Of a stretch of 40,832 nucleotides of DNA, positions 1 through 9,093 are shown piece after piece; position 1 is the first letter of the stretch, and every line of letters begins with the position of its first letter. A program made the position numbers and the translations under genes. Below the pieces are notes generated by a model that was not told the DNA's origin, searched no databases, and worked only from the letters and a program-made list of their open reading frames with translations. The DNA is from Candidatus Thorarchaeota archaeon (GTDB lineage: Archaea; Asgardarchaeota; Thorarchaeia; Thorarchaeales; Thorarchaeaceae), in contig JAGXOC010000012.1 in the NCBI GenBank assembly GCA_019894665.1, positions 1 to 40,832 on the forward strand, given 5' to 3'.

Positions 1-52
1 ATCTTGTAGATGACTGATTCAGCACCTCTGGCCAAAAATTGTTTCACTCAGG

Positions 53-1039
53 CTACCTCCACGATATATCTTGGTCATCAGTACGCCATTTAGGCAGTAT
101 ATGAGAATTCTCGACTTCAATTTGATGACCAGTATTGTACAGAAGAATTCCATTCCAGGCAATCATTGCACCTTGGTCTCCAGCCAAAGATGGAGAAACT
201 CGATGAAATTCAGCTTCGTGTCTTTCTGCAACACCTGACAATATTTCGGTGAGGCGATTATTTCGAGCGACCCCGCCTGTCAGAAGTAGCTCACTCTTCA
301 TTGTATGTGCGATTGCGCGTTCTGCAATCTCTGCAATCATCCCAAAGGAGGTCTCTTGTACACTATAACAAATATCAGGAATTGAAACACCCTCTGAATG
401 AAGTTTTTTTGCGGCTGTGAGCATACCAGAATAGCTCAGGTCCATCCCTTTTACCGAGTAAGGTAAACTATGATATTGTTCACCGTCCTTCGCTTCTTTT
501 TCAATGATGGGACCTCCAGGAAAGTCCATACCTAGTTCGCGACCAAGTACATCTAACATATTTCCAATCGCAATGTCTAGAGTTTCACCAAAAGTTCTGA
601 ATCGACCGCCTGCAAAAGCAATGACTTGTGTGTTCCCACCAGACACATACACTGTTACTGGATCATTGAAGTTGGATTCTAGGCAACCAATCTCTATGTG
701 AGCAACACAATGATTGATACCAACAAGAGGAACCTCTAGTTTGAGAGAAAGTGTTCTGGCAATTGTCGCAGTGGTTCTTAGGCATGGACCCAATCCAGGA
801 CCTTGGGAGAAGGCAATGAGATCTATTTCTCGAAAACCAATACCAGCCTTCTCTACAGCTTCTTTGATAATACCTGGCCCAAGTTCTGAGTGATGACGAC
901 TAGCCTCACGTGGGTGAATTCCACCTTGAGCTGGTTTAAGCATGTCCCACTCATTTGAAAGAACCTTCCCTTCACTCGTCACGACACCAGCACCAAATGA
1001 ATGAGCAGTTCCTTCAATTCCAAGACAGTGTAATGTCAT
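53..1039 (-). CDS. kae1: Kae1/TsaD, tRNA threonylcarbamoyladenosine synthase subunit
   Basis: Catalytic subunit of the KEOPS complex, which moves the threonylcarbamoyl group from TC-AMP onto A37 of ANN-decoding tRNAs in the cytoplasm. The 328-residue length fits a stand-alone Kae1 of the ASKHA fold. The metal-binding pair H110 and H114 (context GINHCVAHIE) is present, with an early SFGAGVV strand, the glycine-rich SQGPGLGPCLR segment and the late TGGVARN nucleotide-binding loop. No Bud32 kinase domain is fused to the C-terminus, unlike in many euryarchaea, so Bud32 should be encoded elsewhere. It is divergent to the LSm gene across a 147-bp gap. Family assignment is very secure. Confidence 0.96.
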   Translation of the reverse strand: MTLHCLGIEGTAHSFGAGVVTSEGKVLSNEWDMLKPAQGGIHPREASRHHSELGPGIIKEAVEKAGIGFREIDLIAFSQGPGLGPCLRTTATIARTLSLKLEVPLVGINHCVAHIEIGCLESNFNDPVTVYVSGGNTQVIAFAGGRFRTFGETLDIAIGNMLDVLGRELGMDFPGGPIIEKEAKDGEQYHSLPYSVKGMDLSYSGMLTAAKKLHSEGVSIPDICYSVQETSFGMIAEIAERAIAHTMKSELLLTGGVARNNRLTEILSGVAERHEAEFHRVSPSLAGDQGAMIAWNGILLYNTGHQIEVENSHILPKWRTDDQDISWR

Positions 1040-1144
1040 CTTTCACTAACTCGAGCTGTTATGTTCTGAACAAATCGTGTGTATCATCACCAGTTGACTC
1101 TTACGCTTGGACCATATTGAAGTGTATCGCCATCTAACAAAGGC

Positions 1145-1153
1145 TTTATAATA
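1145..1153 (+). promoter_or_regulatory. TATA box of the LSm gene
   Basis: The motif TTTATAATA lies about 38 nt before the GTG start of the LSm gene. A start site about 25 nt downstream falls close to the GAGGTG ribosome binding site at 1175-1180, so the 5' leader would be very short. Called from motif and spacing only. Confidence 0.5.
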
Positions 1154-1186
1154 GACTCAGAGGGCCTCTCTTGAGAGGTGTCCTGA

Positions 1187-1414
1187 GTGCCTGAGAAAAT
1201 GCCAATAAAAGCCTTAGAACAACAACTCAATGATGTTGTATCGATAAAATTGAAAGATCAGAGAATCTTTCGAGGACGCCTAACAAGATGTGACATGTAC
1301 ATGAATCTCACACTTTCAGATGCAGAAGAACTTGAAAATGAAGCAATCAGAGCCAAGTATGGCCAAGTTCTGATAAGAGGCAACAATATTCTATGGATTC
1401 AGATTCCTGAATAA
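1187..1414 (+). CDS. LSm/Sm-like RNA-binding protein
   Basis: Small archaeal Sm-like protein of 75 residues, expected to form a ring that binds U-rich single-stranded RNA and takes part in RNA processing or turnover. The Sm1 motif is visible around residues 13-50 (a strand with KLKDQRIFRGRL, then the MYMNLTL turn) and the Sm2 motif near the end (GQVLIRGNNILWI, with the diagnostic RG-N pair). The GTG start is preceded by GAGGTG at 1175-1180 with a 6-nt spacer. A methionine four codons later is the alternative start. It is convergent with the DUF460 gene, 44 bp away. Confidence 0.9.
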   Translation: MPEKMPIKALEQQLNDVVSIKLKDQRIFRGRLTRCDMYMNLTLSDAEELENEAIRAKYGQVLIRGNNILWIQIPE

Positions 1415-1458
1415 TCTGTTTCTAGTAATCTCAGAGCGTATTCATCAACCATTGAAAT

Positions 1459-3492
1459 CTACCGCTCAATCTCGCGTCGATATCGTTCCACTAGATCTAC
1501 TAGTTGTTCCTCTCCCTTCTGTCTAGCTTGTTCACGTACAATTCGAATGAAAGTCTGGAGCTTTTGGTTGAACTTGCCACGACTGATGAATGCAAATTCA
1601 TCAACTCTCTGAAGCTCTACTTGTTTAGCATCTACAACTGGAATAAGTGACTTGGTCAATTCTTCTTGTGGGAGATGGGACAGTGGTGTATCTACAACGA
1701 CAGCCCGTATCTCTCGATCAATCAATATTCCTGCGGTCTGTGGACCTCCTCCTGATGCATCCTCAAAGAGAACAACATCACCACTCTTCAGACCAACTTT
1801 TTTGATGAACTCGTCAATGCTCTCACGAGTGAAGTGAGGGATTACTTTGACTGCGAGCATGTCTCCACTCATTTCTAGACGTTTCACTCCCTTTAGGCGT
1901 TCAAGAAGCTTAGTTAGAGTATCCAATTGGTTTCTAAGTGAGGTTGCTTCACGCTGTGCTTTTTTCAGTGTGGACTTGGTCTTCTCAACTTCCCGATCTC
2001 GTTTAATTTTCCAGTGATTCTCATTATTCACAATCTCGAGACTATCTGAAAGCTCACTCTCTTGAAACTTCAAGTATTCTACAAATCGTTTCAGATCTTC
2101 ATATTTTTCTGCAAGCAACCTGTTTTCAGATTCCAATTTCGCGTATTTCGTCTTTAATGTGTCAAAACGTTCCTGTGTCAATGGTTCTTCTTCAACTGAT
2201 GGTTGTTCTGGAACACTCTCAATAGGTTCCAATTCTTCACTCTCTATTCTGGCCAAAGCTTCGTTGATTGAAGAGCCCTTTATCACTAAGGCCTTGAGGT
2301 AATTGCGATCGACCGATAGTTGTTCATCACGAATCATTCTGTCAATCTGTTGAAATTTCGGTAGAAGACTCCTGTAAGCATAGACTGCAGCTGTCAATGC
2401 ATCCCGTTCATGGGCATTGCGAATTTTCATTTCAGTGCTATATTCCCGAGCTAATTCTTGTTTGTCAGCAACAGCAATTGGTGTCTTGGGAGTGAATACA
2501 GTAGAATTCACTGTGCTAGCTATCTTTTCAACAAAATGAGGCACCTGTGGTACATCTGAAGCTATGATTACAGGAATACCGTTTTCATATACCTCTCTAA
2601 TGATATCTGCTCTGGTGAGACCCTTCTTACTTCTTAGTACGCGGATTTTCCCATCTAATGTCAATAGACAATAAGCTGCGGTTGTTCCGGGATCGATACC
2701 CAGAATGAAATACTTTGGTTTCAAATCTGATACAACAGGACGAGGTTCAAGGGAAAGAAACTCTATTCTTTTGCGTACTGGGGAGATGAGAATATTGAAG
2801 TCACCACCTCGCTTAGCCTGAATAAGACTACGAATTGCTGGTAGTGGTGCATAGGTGATGAGTCTTGCACTTGCATAGCCAAAGTCCGATGCACGAATAT
2901 CAAGGTCAAACTCAATTTCAGCAGCCTTCAGTTCTGATTCTATGAAACGAGTCATCTGCTGGATTTGTGAGTGAATTCTGCGACGATATCTATTTGCACT
3001 CTGTCCACCACGACCAGGTTTACGACCTCGAGTCACCTTAATCTCAGTCTGTTCTCCAAAGCACTCCAACGAATGACCAACGCCTCTGGAGGCCAGCTGT
3101 GCCGCAATACGGGCAGATTCAAGAGGATTAGGTTTGCCTCGAGAGATTAGACCATGACGTTTTGCTAGAATCTTGAGCGGTGTTTGGCGAGGTGGAACTC
3201 CAGTAACTTGAACGATTCTGGTTTCTGGTGGAATTCGATCTACAAGATGAAAGAGTGATTTTGTGTCTGGAACTATTTCAAAGATGTTGTCTGTGCAGAG
3301 CCATTTAGGAGCGACCTCACGGACAAGTCTCAGTAATGCACTCCGAGATATTTCGGGATATTCATTCAGGACTATCTCATCTCTAGCAATCACACAAGCA
3401 AATTTCGGAGCTTTCTTAGAATTTGCACTATGCGAAGGTAGTATATCGAAACCTATGATGAATACACCGTCTTCACCCATTAGGCTCAGCAC
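1459..3492 (-). CDS. DUF460 family protein with RuvC/RNase H-like fold
   Basis: A 677-residue protein matching the archaeal DUF460 family, predicted to have an RNase H-like nuclease fold; its cellular role is not established. The RuvC-like core begins with FILGIDPGTTAA (D267) and ends with HERDALTAAV (D364), the first and last acidic residues of such sites. A first, weaker RNase H-like unit seems to occupy residues 10-135, followed by a basic RGRKPGRGGQ stretch. A heptad-rich coiled coil spans about 440-535, followed by a compact C-terminal domain. The longest frame starts with GTG at 3492, but the ATG at 3480 (MGEDGVFIIG) is an equally plausible start. It is divergent from the winged-helix gene and shares its 130-bp promoter region. 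Confidence 0.85.
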   Translation of the reverse strand: MLSLMGEDGVFIIGFDILPSHSANSKKAPKFACVIARDEIVLNEYPEISRSALLRLVREVAPKWLCTDNIFEIVPDTKSLFHLVDRIPPETRIVQVTGVPPRQTPLKILAKRHGLISRGKPNPLESARIAAQLASRGVGHSLECFGEQTEIKVTRGRKPGRGGQSANRYRRRIHSQIQQMTRFIESELKAAEIEFDLDIRASDFGYASARLITYAPLPAIRSLIQAKRGGDFNILISPVRKRIEFLSLEPRPVVSDLKPKYFILGIDPGTTAAYCLLTLDGKIRVLRSKKGLTRADIIREVYENGIPVIIASDVPQVPHFVEKIASTVNSTVFTPKTPIAVADKQELAREYSTEMKIRNAHERDALTAAVYAYRSLLPKFQQIDRMIRDEQLSVDRNYLKALVIKGSSINEALARIESEELEPIESVPEQPSVEEEPLTQERFDTLKTKYAKLESENRLLAEKYEDLKRFVEYLKFQESELSDSLEIVNNENHWKIKRDREVEKTKSTLKKAQREATSLRNQLDTLTKLLERLKGVKRLEMSGDMLAVKVIPHFTRESIDEFIKKVGLKSGDVVLFEDASGGGPQTAGILIDREIRAVVVDTPLSHLPQEELTKSLIPVVDAKQVELQRVDEFAFISRGKFNQKLQTFIRIVREQARQKGEEQLVDLVERYRREIER

Positions 3493-3581
3493 TCGTCTAG
3501 ACCAAATAGTGTGAGGCTTTGAACCTATTTATTGGTATAATCTTGCACCTTTGACTGTTTAGACCATCCTCAAACAACAAC

Positions 3582-3590
3582 TATAATAAA
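3582..3590 (+). promoter_or_regulatory. TATA box of the winged-helix gene
   Basis: TATAATAAA lies about 45 nt before the start of the 3.6-kb regulator. On the opposite strand an AT-rich AATAAATAG near 3525-3533 could serve the divergent DUF460 gene. Motif and position only. Confidence 0.4.
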
Positions 3591-3634
3591 GCCTTGCTTG
3601 AGCAACTACGAAAGACTCATTCGAGGTGCAACAA

Positions 3635-3916
3635 TTGTCCGAAACACTTGAAATCAACAACGACGACGCAATACTACGAATTGGACGCGCCCTTTCATCA
3701 GGAACTCGGCTAAAAATACTGAAGATTTTACTTCAGGGAGAGAAAGACGTAACTCGTGTGGCTAGACACCTCGGTGGAACTGAAGCCAACGCCAGCGCCC
3801 AGATTAAGATTTTGAAAGAAGCGGATCTATTGGATTGTAGATACGAACCTGGTCAGCATGGTCTCAAGAAGATTTCATGGACCAAGGTTAAGCGCATCAT
3901 CATTGACTTGGAATAA
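3635..3916 (+). CDS. ArsR-type winged-helix transcriptional regulator
   Basis: A small DNA-binding protein of about 93 residues. The winged helix is plain: an RIGRALSSGTRLKILKIL first helix, a VTRVARHLG helix, the recognition helix EANASAQIKILKEADLL, and a wing with RYEPGQHGLKK. The ligand is unknown, and I see no paired cysteines for metal sensing. The open frame can start at GTG 3626, but that GTG is part of GAGGTG (3623-3628), which sits 6 nt before the in-frame TTG at 3635, so TTG is favoured. It stands alone between divergent and convergent neighbours. Confidence 0.8.
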   Translation: MSETLEINNDDAILRIGRALSSGTRLKILKILLQGEKDVTRVARHLGGTEANASAQIKILKEADLLDCRYEPGQHGLKKISWTKVKRIIIDLE

Positions 3917-3959
3917 TCCTCTCGGTCAATCATAACTGGTAGTCAGTTGGAGAGCCATA

Positions 3960-4526
3960 TTATACAGCTAAGTGAGCTTTCCAACGACGTATTCTTTTCA
4001 GGATATTATCACGTTCATCCGGACGGATTGTTCTTATTCCCCGAGCTTTCAAGAAATTGAGAACAATGTCCATGTCCCTAGCAACTTTCCCCTTGTTGGA
4101 CTCACCGTCATCATCATCAATCAGGTATTCTCTTGCTGCTTGTAGGTACTCGTAGATTATCTCTGCGGGAGCCTCTCCAGTACGTAACTCATGTGCGATT
4201 GGATCAAGAACCCGATTCACCTTTGCGCTATTCCCGCCATCCATATCGTCGGATATCATTGTATCATTGGGTTCTTCGATTTCTGATTTGGAACCGAATG
4301 GAGTTTCATCCTCAACAGGACTCTTTGATGCCGAGTCAAGTGCATCTGAGTTGGGAGTCTTAACTTCGGAGAATAAAGGAAGAATTGTGGGAGAATCTTC
4401 TGTAGTTATGTTTGGAACAATGTTCAGACGACCACGTAAATCACGGAGTTGGTCAAAAAGCTCCACAAGGCTTGATTGCATTGAATCGATTAGTTGTCTA
4501 ATCTCGTTTAGTTCTTCATCAGACAA
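3960..4526 (-). CDS. Acidic coiled-coil protein of unknown function
   Basis: I do not recognise this 188-residue protein. The N-terminus (about 1-35) is a leucine-rich heptad helix ending in LFDQLRDLRGRL, residues 40-105 are acidic and low in complexity, and the C-terminal 80 residues look folded, with a helix AHELRTGEAPAEIIYEYLQ and a basic tail RIRRWKAHL. It starts with TTG behind GGGGGTT. It lies 83 bp downstream of herA on the same strand, so it may be the last gene of the pyrG-nurA-herA run. A role as an accessory to HerA-NurA is conjecture from position only. Confidence 0.65.
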   Translation of the reverse strand: MSDEELNEIRQLIDSMQSSLVELFDQLRDLRGRLNIVPNITTEDSPTILPLFSEVKTPNSDALDSASKSPVEDETPFGSKSEIEEPNDTMISDDMDGGNSAKVNRVLDPIAHELRTGEAPAEIIYEYLQAAREYLIDDDDGESNKGKVARDMDIVLNFLKARGIRTIRPDERDNILKRIRRWKAHLAV

Positions 4527-4609
4527 TGGATTAGAACCCCCGATTCATTTCTTATCTTTCCCAAATGGAATACCATTCTTTCGTCTTATCAGGATTGCGG
4601 GGAGATACA

Positions 4610-6124
4610 TCATTTATCAGATTTCTTTACAGCTTCAGATAGGTTCTTGGTTCCGCCTGTTGGCTCGAATTTCCGTTGACGTATTTTCACAAATGTGGGG
4701 ACTGACACTGTTTCACCAACAAAGAGTGATTCTCCAATCTCAAGGGTGGTGATTGCATCCAGAGATGCCCGGTCGATTCCTTCACTTGATTTACCAATAT
4801 GTTCCAGATCATATGGATTTGTACATCTAAAAATTGCCTGGTTACTACATTGACTTAGAACCGTTGTGGAGAGTTTCACAGGTCTTTGAGATATCAAACA
4901 AAGAAGGGCATAGAATTTCCTACCCTCTCGGGCAATTGTTTCGATGCGACTCTTTGGTAACGCGAGCTCGTGCCGGCTCTCAGGACAAAACTGGTGTGCC
5001 TCTTCAAGAACTAGTAAGAATGGGGGGATTATTTCACGTCTCCTAAGATAGAGAAGTTCGTTAGCCAAGTATGAAACAATAATCTGTTTCTTCTTGAGGC
5101 TGATGAAATCACTTAGATCAATCAAGGTGATTTTCCCGGGTCTTACAACAGTTTTGAAACTTGGAGAAGCCTCCTTCCCAAAGAGACCTGTTTCATCGAG
5201 GTTAATCAACCATCCAGAGAGTGCCTCACGTGTGTTCTTACTGATTTTTTCGTCATTTTGTACATATTCTACGACATCTGTTAATGTGTATCCTTCTTTC
5301 AGTGTGTTCTTCATCTCAGATACAACTCGTCGTAAGTCTCGTACCTGAATTGAACTCATGTCTGAAACAAGTGCACGTATCGCTTCTGCTGAAAGCATTT
5401 GAACGGGAATCTGAAAGTGTGATCCACGTATATGTTCTACTTCGAATTGTCCTTTGGGCAACCCGAGTGCTTCAGGGGTTATATCTTTCAGATAGGTATA
5501 TTCGCCGTGTACATCAACAACAACCACTGAGAGTCGACCTCTGTCTTTTGGCCGGGAGAGTAGTTCTTCTAAGAGAACAGACACAAAGTATGATTTCCCA
5601 GCTCCACTCATCGCTAATATTGCAAGGTGTTTGGATAATAGACGGTCAAGTGATGGAGCAAACTCAAGGTTCTGGTATGCTAGTTTACCAAGATGAAGAC
5701 CCTTTTCCAAATCTAGCTTAAGAAAAGAGGCGAGAATGTCTTCATCGACTCTTCTAACAACATCTCCCGGAGAAACCGCAAAATATGGTCGGATTGTTCG
5801 ACCATCGCTCCAAAGACCTAACACTCGCGCCTTAGCAACTGTATATTGCCATCTATCAGTTGGAAATATCGACCGTAGAGGTTCACCCCTTGACTGATAT
5901 TCCCGAACTGCTTCTGCATGTTGATAATAGCGGTTCGTACGTATAAGATCCTGAACTCTGGCTATCACAGTTCCTGCATCAGTAACAACAGATATGAATT
6001 CACCACGGCGTGCGATAATCTCCCGAGGACCACCCTCAAGCACGAAGGAGAATTCCATAACATTGGGACCAGAGTCAGTTGAAACAACAGTGCCAAGTCG
6101 GGTAATTGTTGAAAATTCAGTCAT
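4610..6124 (-). CDS. herA: HerA DNA helicase/translocase
   Basis: Hexameric bipolar DNA translocase of the HerA/FtsK superfamily that works with NurA, and in most archaea Mre11-Rad50, to resect DNA ends into 3' single strands. The 504-residue length is typical. Residues 1-135 hold the HAS barrel. Walker A is AMSGAGKS at 171-178, followed by VVVDVHGEY near 200. Walker B is LVLEEAHQF with tandem glutamates at 374-375, and ISQRP near 413 is the likely arginine-bearing motif. A very strong ribosome binding site GGAGGTTGA lies at 6129-6137, inside the end of nurA, which points to coupled translation. Only 3 bp separate the two genes. Confidence 0.94.
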   Translation of the reverse strand: MTEFSTITRLGTVVSTDSGPNVMEFSFVLEGGPREIIARRGEFISVVTDAGTVIARVQDLIRTNRYYQHAEAVREYQSRGEPLRSIFPTDRWQYTVAKARVLGLWSDGRTIRPYFAVSPGDVVRRVDEDILASFLKLDLEKGLHLGKLAYQNLEFAPSLDRLLSKHLAILAMSGAGKSYFVSVLLEELLSRPKDRGRLSVVVVDVHGEYTYLKDITPEALGLPKGQFEVEHIRGSHFQIPVQMLSAEAIRALVSDMSSIQVRDLRRVVSEMKNTLKEGYTLTDVVEYVQNDEKISKNTREALSGWLINLDETGLFGKEASPSFKTVVRPGKITLIDLSDFISLKKKQIIVSYLANELLYLRRREIIPPFLLVLEEAHQFCPESRHELALPKSRIETIAREGRKFYALLCLISQRPVKLSTTVLSQCSNQAIFRCTNPYDLEHIGKSSEGIDRASLDAITTLEIGESLFVGETVSVPTFVKIRQRKFEPTGGTKNLSEAVKKSDK

Positions 6125-6127
6125 TAA

Positions 6128-7291
6128 TCAACCTCCAAACGGGTTTCGTGAACGTCTTCTTTCGAGCGTCATATAGGTAAGTCCAGACAGCGCCATGAGT
6201 CTGTCGATGATTAATCGTGTTTCATTTGCGGTTATCTTTGCACGGGCATCAGCCTCAAGAATTGGCGTGGGAATACCATATTCAGGATGATGCGAAGAAA
6301 GTGGGAGTATTGCAGATAATGCCTTGTCTAGTTTATCGGTGGTTGTGTCACTATCCTCAGCCGAAAGAAATTCTATTCTTATCGGTAGGTCATCTCTTGC
6401 TGTTTTTAGATATGTAACCCAAATTAAGGATGCCCAAGTGGAGATATCATCATTTGTTGAGTTAGTATTGAGAACAAGTTCTGATGAATATCGAAATACA
6501 AAGGACCTCTCGCCTTCTTCAAGGAATGTATCAAGAAGATCACAGTCTCGAGAGATTTTTAGCAACCATCTGTAATCAACACCTTGCATCATCTCAAAGA
6601 CTTCAGGTTTACGAACAATATGCGGAAGTATTTCGCCCATTATTGAAGCCACTCGCATTGATCTGCTGTCTTTGACTATGCCTACTAGAGTAGTACCCTT
6701 CTTCCGAGCTTTATGATAGAGTTGTTTATAGAGGGATAAGACCTCTTGGAACTTTTCATACACTACAGAGCCAGTTTGAGGGCGGTCTCGAGGATGATAG
6801 AATAGTGATCCATCAAGGAGGATTAAGTCTGTGTGGAATTCTTCAAGAACTGACAAAGTCACTCTGAGTTCAGCTGCAATTCGTTCAAGTGAAGCAAATT
6901 GGTCTATCTCTATGCTTGACAATGTTAGCATTAGTGGACTGATTTTTGGTTCAGGAAAAGCATCAGGATAGAAGTCAACAACAGGACTATCTTCTGGACC
7001 AAATTGGAATATGACTGCAACTCCTCTTGTCAAAACCAAGTCCATGGATCTGAAACGTTTCCTGACTAGACCACCATCTATACCGGCGATTCGAAGGCCT
7101 GATAGACTAGTAGGCTCTATTTTTGTGCAGAACTGTTTATCGATGATATTTGATGCCACGGCTGGAAATTTGCCTAAGTCAATCTTGTTTCTAACTTTTC
7201 TGAGAACCTCCCCAAAACGTTCTCTCGTTACCTCGATGTGTTCAATTTCCTCAACCAATTTTGACAGTAACTTATCGAGGTTTCTTTCCAC
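6128..7291 (-). CDS. nurA: NurA 5'-3' nuclease
   Basis: Nuclease partner of HerA in DNA end resection. The RNase H-like catalytic core shows AGIDGGLV with D72, LILLDGSL with D160 and VGIVKDSR with D208, the ordered acidic residues expected for the family. The 387 residues are within the usual range. The start is GTG, overlapping the TAG stop of pyrG by one base (TAGTG), so translation is likely coupled. The order pyrG-nurA-herA suggests one transcript. No mre11 or rad50 lies nearby. Confidence 0.92.
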   Translation of the reverse strand: MERNLDKLLSKLVEEIEHIEVTRERFGEVLRKVRNKIDLGKFPAVASNIIDKQFCTKIEPTSLSGLRIAGIDGGLVRKRFRSMDLVLTRGVAVIFQFGPEDSPVVDFYPDAFPEPKISPLMLTLSSIEIDQFASLERIAAELRVTLSVLEEFHTDLILLDGSLFYHPRDRPQTGSVVYEKFQEVLSLYKQLYHKARKKGTTLVGIVKDSRSMRVASIMGEILPHIVRKPEVFEMMQGVDYRWLLKISRDCDLLDTFLEEGERSFVFRYSSELVLNTNSTNDDISTWASLIWVTYLKTARDDLPIRIEFLSAEDSDTTTDKLDKALSAILPLSSHHPEYGIPTPILEADARAKITANETRLIIDRLMALSGLTYMTLERRRSRNPFGG

Positions 7292-8973
7292 TACTTCTTC
7301 ACTCTCTCTCTCTTATATTCCAGTGCGGCCCTTATTAGACCCAAGTAGAGTGGATGGGGATTGTCTGGTCGGGATTTGAACTCTGGATGGTATTGTACTC
7401 CAATCCAGAATGGATGATCGACAAGCTCTATTGCGTTAATTATTCGTCCAGTTGAGTCAAAGGCTGAAACCCTCAGACCCTTTTCATGCATCTTGTTTAG
7501 GTAACGGTCAATCAGATGGTATCTATGACGAAATCGCTCATGGACAACATCAGTACTATAGATTTCGTGCAATCTTGTACCTTCTACAATGTGGACATCG
7601 TGACCACCAAGACGCATCGTGCCTCCTTTTTCATCCGTTAACTTCTGCTCATCCATCAAATCCACAACGGGATAAAGGCTGTCAACATCCACTTCCGTGG
7701 TATGTGCGCCTTTCCAGCTCATAACATTCCTAGCAAATGCAACGGTAGAGAGTTGAGCGCCGTAACAGATGCCAAGAAGGGGTATCTTGGATTTTAGGGT
7801 CACTGAAGCTGCGCAAATCATACCTTCAACACCACGTTCTCCAAAACCAGGTGTTAGAAGAACCCCATCCACATCTGACAAATCCTCAGTAAGACAGTCT
7901 TCAGTGGTTCGTTCTTCTGTTTCAACCCATTTTATCTCAACTTTGGCACCATATGCAGCTGCTGCATGTGTTAACGCTTGATTGATACTTTTGTAGGAGT
8001 CGCCAAGTGTAGTGTATTTGCCTGGCATTGCAATCACTACAGTTTCGGATACATCTTCATAGGATTTTACCATCTTTGACCAAGATTCGGTATCGGGTTT
8101 TCTTGATTCTAATCCGAACTGCTCAACAAGTATGCTTCCTAGCCCTTCTTCTTCAAATGAGAGAGGAAGCTGGTATATCACAGGAATATCTGGATTCGAA
8201 ATAACCCTATTTTCGGGAATATTACAGAATAGGGCTATCTTCTCTTTAGCAGAGTTTGGGAGTTTCTTATCAGCTCTACAAATCGTGACATCAGGTTGAA
8301 GACCTAGGCTTTGAAGCGTTCTTACACTATGTTGTGTCGGTTTAGTCTTGAACTCACCCACTGATTTCATGTAGGGCACTAGAGTGACATGAACAACAGC
8401 AGTACGAGTTCGACCTAGTTCACGAACAAGCTGTCGTACAGCTTCAAGAAATGGCATTGCCTCGATATCACCGACTGTACCACCGATCTCTACTAGGAGA
8501 ATATCTGGTATCGGTTCTTTCTCTACTACCTCCCAAATCCTTTGTTTAATTCTGTCTGTTATATGAGGAATGATTTGAACAGTCCGTCCAAGGAAACCCC
8601 CTTTGCGTTCCTCAAGAATAACTGAAATATAGATCTGTCCGGATGTGATATTCTGTGATGGGTGTACTTCCATTCCGGTAAAACGTTCATAGGTTCCGAA
8701 ATCTAAGTCAATCTCTGAGATTTTGAATTCAAAATCATCGACTGGTTGAAAAGTCCAGGTCTGGTCTGTAACGAAGACTTCTCCGTGTTCGATTGGATTT
8801 AGAGTGCCAGGGTCAATGTTCAGATAGGGGTCAATCTTGATTATTCGAATGTCATAACCTCGGAATTGGAATAGTTTCGCAATAGAAGCAGTTGTGACTC
8901 CTTTTCCGATACCGGACAGTACACCCCCTGTGATGAAGACAAAATTGGTTTTTTCTTGCATAGAATCCAACAT
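7291..8973 (-). CDS. pyrG: CTP synthase
   Basis: Makes CTP from UTP, ATP and glutamine, the last step of pyrimidine nucleotide synthesis. The N-terminal synthetase domain opens with FVFITGGVLSGIGKGVTTAS, and the C-terminal class I glutamine amidotransferase has the nucleophile in LGICYGAQ and the His-Glu pair in VQYHPEF. The open frame reaches back to 9021, but GAGGT at 8980-8984 sits 6 nt before the ATG at 8973 (MLDSMQEK), so this start is preferred, giving about 560 residues. A TATA-like CATTTATACG lies at 9048-9057. nurA begins at its stop codon, tying nucleotide supply and DNA repair into one transcript. Confidence 0.96.
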   Translation of the reverse strand: MLDSMQEKTNFVFITGGVLSGIGKGVTTASIAKLFQFRGYDIRIIKIDPYLNIDPGTLNPIEHGEVFVTDQTWTFQPVDDFEFKISEIDLDFGTYERFTGMEVHPSQNITSGQIYISVILEERKGGFLGRTVQIIPHITDRIKQRIWEVVEKEPIPDILLVEIGGTVGDIEAMPFLEAVRQLVRELGRTRTAVVHVTLVPYMKSVGEFKTKPTQHSVRTLQSLGLQPDVTICRADKKLPNSAKEKIALFCNIPENRVISNPDIPVIYQLPLSFEEEGLGSILVEQFGLESRKPDTESWSKMVKSYEDVSETVVIAMPGKYTTLGDSYKSINQALTHAAAAYGAKVEIKWVETEERTTEDCLTEDLSDVDGVLLTPGFGERGVEGMICAASVTLKSKIPLLGICYGAQLSTVAFARNVMSWKGAHTTEVDVDSLYPVVDLMDEQKLTDEKGGTMRLGGHDVHIVEGTRLHEIYSTDVVHERFRHRYHLIDRYLNKMHEKGLRVSAFDSTGRIINAIELVDHPFWIGVQYHPEFKSRPDNPHPLYLGLIRAALEYKRERVKK

Positions 8974-9047
8974 TAGCGACCTCAGAAATAGTTTTGGGAA
9001 AACACTTACTGTACAAATCAAGAATTGCGGCTGTAGTCGCAGCAGGT

Positions 9048-9057
9048 CGTATAAATG
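9048..9057 (-). promoter_or_regulatory. Possible internal TATA box before pyrG
   Basis: On the minus strand the motif CATTTATACG lies about 75-85 nt before the pyrG ATG, in the 120-bp gap after the GTPase gene. It would give pyrG-nurA-herA its own promoter with a leader of about 50 nt. Motif only. Confidence 0.35.
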
Positions 9058-9093
9058 GGTTGTCCGTTATTTTCCAGGATGTGAGTTCCGCGC

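Noticed and set aside
4267-5721. Plus-strand frames of 70-160 codons opposite the coiled-coil and herA genes
   Set aside because: They are antisense to conserved coding sequence and lack any recognisable motif or ribosome binding site.
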